The notes beneath the pieces were generated by a model, which was not told where the DNA came from, searched no databases, and saw only the letters and a program-made list of their open reading frames with translations. A stretch of 64,000 nt of DNA from CALXVA01 sp944392465 (GTDB taxonomy: Bacteria; Bacillota; Clostridia; TANB77; CAG-508), in assembly GCA_963931155.1 (NCBI GenBank), contig OZ006978.1, positions 1,178,001 to 1,242,000 of the forward strand, in the 5' to 3' direction. The first letter of the stretch is position 1. Each line of letters starts with the position of its first letter. Positions 46,186-53,864 of the stretch are shown piece by piece. Made by a program: the position numbers and the translations under genes.

Positions 46186-47076
46186 ATAGATGGAATTATA
46201 TTAATAAATAAAGAAAAAGGATGTACGTCACATGATATAGTTAATAAAGTAAAAAAAATTTTTAATGAAAAAACGGGTCATACCGGAACTTTAGATCCAA
46301 ATGCAACAGGTCTATTACCAATTTTAATAGGGCAAGGTACAAAATTATCATCATACTTAATTAATCATGATAAAGAATATTTAGTAAAACTGAAATTGGG
46401 AGTAAAGACAGATACTGCTGACTCAGAAGGAAATATTATTAAAGAAGAATTTGTTAAAGAAAATATTTTAGAAGAAAGTAATGTGATAGAAGTTTTAAAA
46501 AGTTTTGTTGGAAAACAAGAGCAAATTCCTCCAATGTATTCTGCTATAAAAATTAATGGAAAAAAATTATATGAATATGCTAGAAAAAATATTAAAATAG
46601 AAGTAAAACCAAGAAAAATAGAAATTTATAATATCGAATTAAAAAAAATACATATAAAAGAAAATGAAATAGATTTTACTGTAAAATGTTCTAAGGGAAC
46701 ATATATAAGAAGCTTATGTGAAGATATAGCCGTGAAACTTGGAACAATTGGTTACATGAAAGAACTTAAAAGAATAGTGGTTGGTCAATTCGATATTATG
46801 CAGAGTATTTCGTTACAGGAATTAGAAGCAAATAAAAAGAATAAAGAATATATAAAAAATCATATTATTGATATAGAAACTTTTTTTATAAAGTATAAAA
46901 ATTCTGAAAAAATAAGTTTAAACGAGAAGAAATTAAAATTATTTTTAAATGGTGTCAAATTGAATACTTGCTTGAAAAATGGAGATTATAGAATATATAA
47001 CGAGAAAAACAAATTTATTGGAATAGGAAGTATTGTAAATAATCTATTAAAAAGAGAAATAATAGTTGAAAATTAA
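46186..47076 (+). CDS. truB: tRNA pseudouridine(55) synthase, non-canonical start
   Basis: Makes pseudouridine-55 in the tRNA T-loop. The open frame from 46189 reads DGIILINKEKGCTSHDIVNK, then the catalytic-loop motif GHTGTLDPNATGLLP with the catalytic Asp, and runs to 47076 (about 296 residues, normal length). No ATG, GTG or TTG exists in this frame upstream of the conserved N-terminus; the best start by position is ATA at 46186, about nine bases after AAGAAGG. The first in-frame ATG is far inside the domain. Either AUA initiation or a mutated start is possible. Confidence 0.82.
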   Translation: MDGIILINKEKGCTSHDIVNKVKKIFNEKTGHTGTLDPNATGLLPILIGQGTKLSSYLINHDKEYLVKLKLGVKTDTADSEGNIIKEEFVKENILEESNVIEVLKSFVGKQEQIPPMYSAIKINGKKLYEYARKNIKIEVKPRKIEIYNIELKKIHIKENEIDFTVKCSKGTYIRSLCEDIAVKLGTIGYMKELKRIVVGQFDIMQSISLQELEANKKNKEYIKNHIIDIETFFIKYKNSEKISLNEKKLKLFLNGVKLNTCLKNGDYRIYNEKNKFIGIGSIVNNLLKREIIVEN

Positions 47077-47094
47077 ACAAGAATATGGTAAGAT
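47066..47094 (+). promoter_or_regulatory. Promoter of 6S RNA
   Basis: TTGAAA, 17-bp spacer, TAAGAT, overlapping the truB stop codon. Confidence 0.55.
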
Positions 47095-47114
47095 ATAAAT
47101 ACAAATTAATAATA

Positions 47115-47310
47115 AATAAATTATTCCCTGCGTAGTACGTGTAGACTGGAATTTTAGAACCAACAAATTGATTAAAGGGAGTCCGCCTTTGAATGTGGCG
47201 TGTATGCTTACATTTATGTAAGAAACCCATAAGCATTCAACAAGACACCCACCTGTGAAAGCAGGCTCTTAAAATTTCATTCATCTTGCGGCTAATGTGG
47301 GGTTTTTTTT
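47115..47310 (+). ncRNA. ssrS: 6S RNA
   Basis: A gene-free, structured stretch that folds as the long 6S hairpin. The closing stem CCCTGCGT (47126-47133) pairs with ATGTGGGG (47295-47302), with several G-U pairs. GGAATTTTAGA pairs with TCTTAAAATTTC. GTGGCGTGT pairs with ACACCCAC with one bulge, and the apex has CTTACAT/ATGTAAG. The side hairpin CCTG-TGAAAG-CAGG lies on the 3' side. A T8 terminator tail follows. By family, 6S RNA mimics an open promoter and sequesters sigma-A holoenzyme. The exact 5' end is uncertain. Confidence 0.8.
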
Positions 47311-47346
47311 ATTTAATTGGAAATTTTTCTGAAATTCCTATTAAAT
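47311..47346. repeat. Dispersed hairpin, copy 3
   Basis: ATTTAAT..GGA..ATTT pairs with AAAT..TCC..ATTAAAT, followed by AAAATGC; closely similar to copy 2 at 7928-7966. Confidence 0.6.
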
Positions 47347-47385
47347 AAAAATGCAATGTTAATTTTTTTGTTTTGGAGGAAATAA

Positions 47386-48225
47386 TTGAAAATAAAAGAA
47401 ATAAGGGCATTAGGAATTCAAAAATTAAATGAAAATAATATTGATGATGCAATATACAAGGCAAATAAACTTTTACAATATATATTGAAAATAAAAAAAA
47501 TAGACTTTATACTAAAAGAAAATGAATATGTAGATATAAAAATAGAGAAAAAATATATAGAATTATTGGATGAGTTAATTAAAGGCAAACCATTACAATA
47601 TATTACACATTCTCAAGAATTTATGAAATTAAATTTTTTTGTAGATGAAAATGTTTTAATACCACAGCCAGATACAGAAATATTGGTAGAAAAAGCATTG
47701 GAGCTTATAAAAGATAGTAAGAATATGAGCATATTAGACTTATGTACTGGAAGTGGAGCAATAGCAATATCAATAAAAAGGTATATGAATAATGTAAATA
47801 TGTATGCATCGGATATAAGTAAAAAAGCTTTAAATATTGCTAGATTAAATGCAAAAAATAATGACACAGAAATTCAATTTATTGAGTCTAATATGTTTGA
47901 AAATATAAAGAATTTAAAATTTGATATAATAGTTTCAAATCCTCCATATATAGAAACAGATGATATTATAAATTTACCTAAGGATGTACAAAATGAACCT
48001 ATACTTGCACTTGATGGTGGTTTGGATGGGCTTACATATTATAAAATAATACGAGATAATGGGTATAGTTTCTTAAAAAATAACGGAAAGATTTTAATAG
48101 AGATAGGATATAACCAAAATAATAGAGTAGTAAATTTGTTTAAAGAAAATAGGAATTATAAAAATATTGAAATATATAAAGATTTATCTAATATAGATAG
48201 AGTTATAAAAATAGAAAAGAGTTGA
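47386..48225 (+). CDS. prmC: Release-factor N5-glutamine methyltransferase
   Basis: Methylates the GGQ glutamine of RF1/RF2. The 279-residue protein has an N-terminal helical domain (about 1-75), SAM motif ILDLCTGSGAIAIS (about 119-132) and the catalytic NPPYIE (about 186-191). The start is TTG at 47386 after TGGAGG. prfA is not adjacent here; whiA follows 4 bp later. Confidence 0.92.
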   Translation: MKIKEIRALGIQKLNENNIDDAIYKANKLLQYILKIKKIDFILKENEYVDIKIEKKYIELLDELIKGKPLQYITHSQEFMKLNFFVDENVLIPQPDTEILVEKALELIKDSKNMSILDLCTGSGAIAISIKRYMNNVNMYASDISKKALNIARLNAKNNDTEIQFIESNMFENIKNLKFDIIVSNPPYIETDDIINLPKDVQNEPILALDGGLDGLTYYKIIRDNGYSFLKNNGKILIEIGYNQNNRVVNLFKENRNYKNIEIYKDLSNIDRVIKIEKS

Positions 48226-48229
48226 TAAA

Positions 48230-49084
48230 ATGTCATTTTCTACTGACGTAAAAGAAGAATTAAGTAAATTAAGTAATTTAGCTGATAAAAATTGTGTTAA
48301 GGCAGAATTATATGGATATATAAATACTACTAATTGTTCAATTAATAAAAGTAATTTAAAATATACAACAGAAAGTGAGTATAATATTAATCGATTTAGT
48401 AAACTATTAAATAATGTTAATATTATCGAATATAACATAGATATTAATGGAAAAAACTATAATATTTTGATTTCTAGTAAAGAAAAAAACAAAATTGAAG
48501 AATTGTTTGATAAATATGAAATACCTGAAAACGAGAGTGAAGAAAAGGCCTTTGTAAGAGGCGTATTTTTAGGTAGTGGCTCAATAAATAATCCTAAAAA
48601 TAAGTATCATATTGAATTAATATTAAATAATATAAGAAACTTAGAAATAGTAATCAATATACTAAACAAATATGGAATAAATTTTAAAATATTAAATAGT
48701 AAAAATAAATGTTCTATATATTCGAAAGACGGAGAAGAAATATCTAAATTTTTAGCCTTTATAGGAGCAAGCAAAGCTGTAATAAAATTTGAAGAGATTA
48801 GAGTGTATAGAGATATAAGAAATAATGTAAACAGAATTGTGAATTGTGAGACTGCTAATTTAAATAAAACTGTAAATGCTGCAATAAAACAAATAGAAGC
48901 AATCAAAAAATTAAAAAAAGAAGGAAAGTTTAATAATTTGCCAGAAAATTTAAAAGAAATTGCTGAATTAAGAGTAGAAAATCCAGAAGCATCGCTTACT
49001 GAGCTAGGAAAAATGCTAAAGGATCCAATAGGAAAATCAGGAGTAAATTATAGATTAAACACATTAGTAAAAATGGCTTTATAG
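48230..49084 (+). CDS. whiA: DNA-binding protein WhiA
   Basis: A 284-residue WhiA with an N-terminal LAGLIDADG-homing-endonuclease-like domain (EKAFVRGVFLGSGSINNPK, about 103-121) and a C-terminal helix-turn-helix (LTELGKMLKDPIGKSGVNYRL). In Firmicutes it affects cell division and chromosome segregation. ATG at 48230, four bases after the prmC stop, RBS AAGAGTTGAT is weak, so translational coupling is likely. Confidence 0.9.
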   Translation: MSFSTDVKEELSKLSNLADKNCVKAELYGYINTTNCSINKSNLKYTTESEYNINRFSKLLNNVNIIEYNIDINGKNYNILISSKEKNKIEELFDKYEIPENESEEKAFVRGVFLGSGSINNPKNKYHIELILNNIRNLEIVINILNKYGINFKILNSKNKCSIYSKDGEEISKFLAFIGASKAVIKFEEIRVYRDIRNNVNRIVNCETANLNKTVNAAIKQIEAIKKLKKEGKFNNLPENLKEIAELRVENPEASLTELGKMLKDPIGKSGVNYRLNTLVKMAL

Positions 49085-49132
49085 AAATGGATATTATAAA
49101 TTTGATAAAATAAAGAGAGGAAATAGTAAAAC

Positions 49133-50308
49133 GTGGAAACGAAAAGTATAGGATTATACATACATATACCTTTTTGTAAAAGTAAGTGTAAATATTGTGA
49201 TTTTGTATCTTTTTCAAATAAGGAACACTTAGTTGATAGGTATATTAATTGTATAAAATATGAGATAAAGGATATTGGACTTTCAAATTTACGTGATTAT
49301 ACAGAAGGAAAAGATGATTTAATAAATTTAAAAACTATTTATATAGGAGGAGGAACACCTTCAGCTATAGATAGTAAATACATTAAAGAAATAATTGATG
49401 TGATTATGCAAAATTTTCAAGTTGATAATAATGTGGAAATAACTTTAGAGATTAATCCTGGAACTATAGATGAAAGCAAATTAAAAATATATAAGGAATC
49501 GGGAATTAATAGATTAAGTATAGGACTTCAGTCAACTAATAATAATACATTGAAAAGAATAGGAAGAATTCATACTTATGAGGAATTTTTAAATACATAT
49601 GAATTATCAAGAAATTTAGGGTTTGATAATATTAATATAGATTTAATGTTAGCATTGCCAGAACAGACAATAGATGAATTGGTAGATGGATTAAAGAAAG
49701 TTATAAATTTAAAACCTGAACATATTTCAATTTATTCTCTTATTTTAGAAGAAGGTACAAAACTATATGAAGAAATTATAAATGAAAAAAAATATGAATT
49801 AACTGATGATAATATTGAAAGAAAAATGTATTGGCAAACAAAGGAGATACTAGAAAATGCAGGATTTATACATTATGAAATATCTAATTTTGCAAGAAAA
49901 GGTTATGAATCAAAACATAATTTAGCATGTTGGAATCAGGAAGAATATATAGGAGTTGGTGCATCTGCTCATTCTTATTCAAATAATGTAAGATATTCAA
50001 ATACCGAGAGCTTAGAAGAATACATTTATAATTATGAAAATGGTAAAGATATCGATAATTTGATTTTTCATGAAAAACAAAATAAAGAAAGCAAAATGAA
50101 AGAGTATATGATGTTGGGACTAAGAAAAATTCAAGGTGTAGACATAAATGCATTCAAAAACTGTTTTGGACAAAATCCTATATATATATTTAAACAAGAA
50201 ATATACAAATTAACATCTGAAAAACTAATAATTGTAGATGGTAATTGTATAAGGCTTACAAATAAAGGATTGGACTTAGCAAACTTAGTATGGGAAGAAT
50301 TTGTTTGA
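49133..50308 (+). CDS. hemW: Radical-SAM heme chaperone HemW
   Basis: A 391-residue radical-SAM protein of the HemW family, formerly called oxygen-independent coproporphyrinogen III oxidase-like. Cluster motif CKSKCKYC near residue 16, IGGGTPS and the C-terminal HemN domain (NLACWNQEEYIGVGASAHSY) are visible. The GTG start at 49133 follows AGAGAGG. Its 3' end overlaps the convergent transglycosylase gene by 24 bp. Confidence 0.9.
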   Translation: METKSIGLYIHIPFCKSKCKYCDFVSFSNKEHLVDRYINCIKYEIKDIGLSNLRDYTEGKDDLINLKTIYIGGGTPSAIDSKYIKEIIDVIMQNFQVDNNVEITLEINPGTIDESKLKIYKESGINRLSIGLQSTNNNTLKRIGRIHTYEEFLNTYELSRNLGFDNINIDLMLALPEQTIDELVDGLKKVINLKPEHISIYSLILEEGTKLYEEIINEKKYELTDDNIERKMYWQTKEILENAGFIHYEISNFARKGYESKHNLACWNQEEYIGVGASAHSYSNNVRYSNTESLEEYIYNYENGKDIDNLIFHEKQNKESKMKEYMMLGLRKIQGVDINAFKNCFGQNPIYIFKQEIYKLTSEKLIIVDGNCIRLTNKGLDLANLVWEEFV

Positions 50309-51032
50309 AAAATTTTCATTCTCGTAATATTTATCAAGACTATTTAATAATTTTTGTGAATCTTTGTCGGAAAGATACCCATATTCGTGCATATCTGATA
50401 TTACTTTTTCTTGTCTGCTTCTGGTTAATTCAGGATTTATTGTAGGTGCATATACACTAGGAGCATTTGGAATTCCTGCCATCATAGTACAATCTTGTAA
50501 ATTCATTTCAGAAGCAGACTTATTCAAATATCCTTTGCAAGCTTCTTCAATACCATAGTATCCATCACCGAAATAAATGGTATTTACATATAATTCGACT
50601 ATTTCATCTTTACTATAATTTTTTTCCAAATCAAATGCAGTTATAATTTCTGCTATTTTTCTAGGAATTGGGTTTGAGTTTTCTATATAGAAGATGTTTT
50701 TGGCAACTTGCTGAGTAATAGTACTGCCACCTTCTAACAATTCAAAATGTGTGATATTGGTATATATTGCACGTGCAATGGCTATTATATCAATTGCTCC
50801 ATGCTCTCTATATCTATGGTCTTCAACAGCAATAACAGCATTTATATAGTTTTGTGGTAAATCTTCATACTTTATGTAATTTGGGCTAGATCTCAATTCA
50901 GATATAACTTCATCTAAGCTTTTTCCAGCTAAGGCTTTGTTATACATATTACTGCCAGAAATATATAAAATTAAACCGTGCTACGAAAAACAATAATAGT
51001 ATGATTAGTAATATATTTCGTACTGCTTTCAA
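50285..51032 (-). CDS. Monofunctional peptidoglycan transglycosylase, +1 frameshift at CGG
   Basis: A GT51 glycosyltransferase that polymerises lipid II. The catalytic Glu is in AVEDHRYREHG, followed by GGSTITQQVAKN and the ELYVNTIYFG motif; there is no transpeptidase domain. The 5' part lies in another frame: TTG at 51032, after AAGAGGTGATAT, reads MKAVRNILLIILLLFFVA and meets CGG at 50978-50976. Skipping the C gives GGT TTA ATT TTA (GLILYISGSN), completing one continuous membrane anchor that joins MYNKALAGKS and the enzyme domain. The joined product is 248 residues. Starting at the internal ATG (50947) would yield an unanchored enzyme. Confidence 0.87.
50976..50978 (-). other. CGG +1 frameshift site 4 (transglycosylase)
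   Basis: On the minus strand the zero frame is GCA CGG TTT; the continuing frame is GGT TTA ATT. The zero frame runs on only to a TAA near 50950. Removing the C at 50978 gives an uninterrupted signal-anchor helix. Confidence 0.82.
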
Positions 51033-51124
51033 AATATCACCTCTTAGAAGTATTATAACATATAAATAAAAAATGTCTATTAATAAATTCTTAAACTTTA
51101 TTAATGGACATTTTTATATGATTT

Positions 51125-52513
51125 TTATATATTTTCATCAACTAACATAGGTCCTAAATTAGTAATTGTACCTGCACCCAAAGTAAGAACAATATCATTT
51201 GGCTTTGAGTTTTCCTTAATATACTTTACTATTTCGGAAAAATCAGATATATACTTTGCGTGATACCCTTTACTATTTATTTTATTTACTAAATCCTTTG
51301 AAGAAATATTATATGTATTAGATTCTCTTGCTGCATATATATCGGTTACAATTATGTGATCAAAATTGGTTAAAACATTTGCAAAATCATCTAATAAGTT
51401 TTTAGTTCTACTATATGTGTGTGGCTGAAATACAACCCAAGAATGATTATATTTTTTTTGCTTTAAAGCATTTGCTGTTGCTAATATTTCAGTAGGGTGA
51501 TGACCATAATCATCATACACATTTATAGAATTAAAAGAACCTTTATATTCAAATCGTCTGTGAGCCCCAGTATATTTTAATAATGCGTTTTTTATATCTT
51601 CTTTTTCTATACCATATTTGTAGCATACTGCGATACAAGCAAGTGCGTTCATTACATTATGTGCTCCAGGAACTGAAAGACTAATTGTTTTAAAGAAATA
51701 GTTATTATAATATACATCAAATGTAGGAAAACCATTATTATTAAAAGTAATATTTCTTGCTACAAAGTTAGCACTCTCATTTTTTATTCCATATGTTACA
51801 ACATTAGCTAATGTGCTTTTAGCAATTTGCATACAATTAGGGTCATCCCAGTTTATAACAAGTAGACCATCTTCTGGAAGTAATTTTGTATAATTACTAA
51901 AAGATTTAACTATATTTTCTAAAGTTCCAAAATAATCTAAATGATCATTATCTATATTTAAAATAACTTCTGTTTTAGGAAATAATTTTAAATAGCTTTC
52001 TACATATTCACAAGCTTCAATTATAAAATATTCACTTGTTCCAACTCTATAATTCCCATCCAATTGTTTTAAATATGCTCCAACTTGAATAGAAGGATCT
52101 TTTCCTGCTTCTAGAAAGCAAAGGGAAATCATAGAAGTTGTTGTAGTTTTTCCATGTGTTCCAGATACACATATTGTGTTTTTAAATGCTTTAGTTAAAA
52201 GACCTAAAAAAGTACCCCTTTCAATAATAGGAATATTTAATTCTTTAGCTTTTAGTAATTCTGGATCATCTTTTTTTATAGCAGCACTATAAACAACAAG
52301 ATTAGCTTTAGCTACATTTTCTAGGTCATGACCAATTTTAACAGAAATATGATTTTGTATTAATTTATCTGTTACCTCAGAACTTGAAGTATCAGAGCCT
52401 GTAACTATAAATCCCCAATAATGCAGAATTTCAGCTATTCCACTCATACTTACTCCACCAATTCCTATTAAATGAATGTGTTTGTATTGTTTTAATTCAT
52501 CTATATTTGCCAT
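51125..52513 (-). CDS. murC: UDP-N-acetylmuramate--L-alanine ligase
   Basis: Adds L-Ala to UDP-MurNAc in peptidoglycan synthesis. The 462-residue Mur ligase has an N-terminal UDP-binding motif LIGIGGVSMSGIAEIL, ATP-binding VSGTHGKTTTTSM (about 112-124), HLDYFGT, and the C-terminal domain with YDDYGHHPTEI. I chose the ATG at 52513 (MANIDELK) from family alignments; an upstream ATG touches the AAAGGA SD. It lies downstream of the transglycosylase-like cell-wall context on the same strand. Confidence 0.93.
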   Translation of the reverse strand: MANIDELKQYKHIHLIGIGGVSMSGIAEILHYWGFIVTGSDTSSSEVTDKLIQNHISVKIGHDLENVAKANLVVYSAAIKKDDPELLKAKELNIPIIERGTFLGLLTKAFKNTICVSGTHGKTTTTSMISLCFLEAGKDPSIQVGAYLKQLDGNYRVGTSEYFIIEACEYVESYLKLFPKTEVILNIDNDHLDYFGTLENIVKSFSNYTKLLPEDGLLVINWDDPNCMQIAKSTLANVVTYGIKNESANFVARNITFNNNGFPTFDVYYNNYFFKTISLSVPGAHNVMNALACIAVCYKYGIEKEDIKNALLKYTGAHRRFEYKGSFNSINVYDDYGHHPTEILATANALKQKKYNHSWVVFQPHTYSRTKNLLDDFANVLTNFDHIIVTDIYAARESNTYNISSKDLVNKINSKGYHAKYISDFSEIVKYIKENSKPNDIVLTLGAGTITNLGPMLVDENI

Positions 52514-52731
52514 TTTTAGTATCATTCCTTTCTGAAGGCACAATCTTGGTGCTGAATTGTAAAATTGTTATTTAAACACATATTTTAGTTTATATAGCCA
52601 TTATTATATAATGTTTTTTACATATTTTCAATATAATATATGATAAAAAAGTTTTTTGGTGATGTTTCTATGCTCTAAAATATACAAAAATTATTTGAAC
52701 AGAATAAAATAATAAAAAAAATAAAAATAAA

Positions 52732-52760
52732 GAAGGAAAAAAAGTTTTTTTGACGAATAA
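52732..52760 (+). promoter_or_regulatory. Sigma-H promoter of spoVG
   Basis: GAAGGAAAA, 11-bp spacer, GACGAATAA, which matches the Bacillus sigma-H consensus RnAGGAWWW / RnnGAATWW at every defined position. spoVG is a classical sigma-H target in Bacillus. The remaining murC-spoVG gap is AT-rich with nothing else that I can support. Confidence 0.8.
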
Positions 52761-52833
52761 TATAAGTGTACATAGTATATAACTAAAGAAAATATGTACA
52801 AAATTTTTAAAACTTTGGAAGGCGGTGCACAAA

Positions 52834-53115
52834 ATGCAAATAACAGACGTACGTTTAAGAAAAGTAAATTCAGAGAACAGAATGAAAGCTGTTGCTTCTG
52901 TAACATTCGATAATGAATTCGTTGTACACGATATAAAAGTTATCGAAAGTCAAGATGGATTATTCATAGCTATGCCAAGTAGAAAAACTCCAAACGGAGA
53001 ATTCAAAGATATAGCTCATCCAATTAATCCAGAGACAAGGGAAAAAATTCAAAAAGCTATTTTAGAAGCTTATGAAGCTCCTGAAGCTGAAGCAGATTCA
53101 GCAGAAAATAAATAA
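52834..53115 (+). CDS. spoVG: Septation/sporulation regulator SpoVG
   Basis: A 93-residue SpoVG, an RNA/DNA-binding regulator of sporulation, septation and other stationary-phase traits. It begins MQITDVRLRKVNSENRMKAV, followed by IKVIESQDGLFIAMPSRKTP and a C-terminal acidic tail. The ATG at 52834 is six bases after GGCGGTG; the in-frame GTG at 52825 is part of that RBS. A near-perfect sigma-H promoter lies upstream. Confidence 0.93.
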   Translation: MQITDVRLRKVNSENRMKAVASVTFDNEFVVHDIKVIESQDGLFIAMPSRKTPNGEFKDIAHPINPETREKIQKAILEAYEAPEAEADSAENK

Positions 53116-53124
53116 AAAAAGAAA

Positions 53125-53153
53125 TTATGTAATTTGAATTTTCTATTACATAA
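53125..53153. repeat. Dispersed hairpin, copy 4 (degenerate)
   Basis: TTATGTAAT / ATTACATAA arms; the inner part has diverged from copy 1 (2834-2868), whose right arm TTTTCTATTACATA it still matches. Confidence 0.5.
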
Positions 53154-53160
53154 AAAAGTG

Positions 53161-53189
53161 GCTCCCCACGCAGCGCGTGGGGAGCTTTT
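53161..53189. terminator. GC-rich terminator hairpin at island boundary
   Basis: Perfect 11-bp stem GCTCCCCACGC / GCGTGGGGAGC with a 3-nt loop and T4 on the + strand. It can serve spoVG or, on the opposite strand, the GC-rich gene next to it. Confidence 0.75.
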
Positions 53190-53213
53190 GCATCTCGAGA
53201 AAGCTAAAATGTC

Positions 53214-53672
53214 TTAGCTATCGAGAAGCGTGAACAGGTTGTCTACTGCCAAAAGAACGGCAGGGTCATTGATGAGGAAGCTTGCGATGAGCAGAGCAAC
53301 TGCACCATTATTGGCAGCGCCCTTGAACTTCTGGGGGTTTTCCTCGAGTTCCAACTGAAAGATTGAACCACAGTTGTCGTTGATGCGTGCGATTGGAACA
53401 AACGCAGACAGCATGTTGAACTTGGTGCAGAAACGGCTTATTGCCGTATAGTCTGCCGATGCAGATGCATCATCCTTCAGAAAGATGGAAATGGGAATCG
53501 TGAGAGTGGTATCCTGAGTGTTGTGTACGAATCTGACGATCCCGATTCCGTGAGTGGATACAACCTGTGCAAGGAAGTTGGGGTCAGAAGCAAATTTGCT
53601 TACAAACTCCCGTAACCGTCGTGTTGGTGCCTTGTACAAAGGCAGAGTTGCTGAATAGACTTGTGGTGTCAT
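53214..53672 (-). CDS. Hypothetical protein in GC-rich foreign island
   Basis: A 152-residue protein I do not recognise. It has no signal peptide; the middle is a mixed alpha/beta region and the last 35 residues (NNGAVALLIASFLINDPAVL) are hydrophobic and helical. G+C is near one half, against about 30% around it. Codon use is foreign, including CGA CGG TTA CGG (RRLR, about residues 18-21), where CGG is read as an ordinary codon. RBS AAGGAGGT lies eight or nine bases before the ATG at 53672; another ATG at 53679 opens a short frame. Probably transferred DNA or an assembly join. Confidence 0.6.
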   Translation of the reverse strand: MTPQVYSATLPLYKAPTRRLREFVSKFASDPNFLAQVVSTHGIGIVRFVHNTQDTTLTIPISIFLKDDASASADYTAISRFCTKFNMLSAFVPIARINDNCGSIFQLELEENPQKFKGAANNGAVALLIASFLINDPAVLLAVDNLFTLLDS

Positions 53673-53864
53673 TGGTCATTACCTCCTTTATAGTATTTAT
53701 TAACAATGACAAAATAAATTATAACATAAAATAGGATAAAATTCAAATTTAGCAGTAATGTTGATTTGAATTTTATCCTAGTCGATTTGTCCTAAATATA
53801 TTTCGATAAAATATTTAAATTTTTACAATTAAAATGTTATGAATATAAAGTAAAAGTTATAATA

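Noticed and set aside
13057..50978. The four frame breaks as random sequencing or assembly errors
   Set aside because: Cannot be excluded without reads, but all four breaks fall on CGG and no intact host gene here contains in-frame CGG; random errors would not choose one codon. Kept as the main alternative in the finding.
13057..50978. CGG reassigned to another amino acid or used as a stop
   Set aside because: Reassignment would not need a frame change, and a stop would leave the conserved downstream halves of mtaB, rnpM and the CNNM gene untranslated without good starts.
53643..53679. Alternative ATG at 53679 for the GC-rich hypothetical gene
   Set aside because: It is only about two bases from the SD and opens a short frame that ends after about 33 codons; the ATG at 53672 has proper spacing and a long frame.
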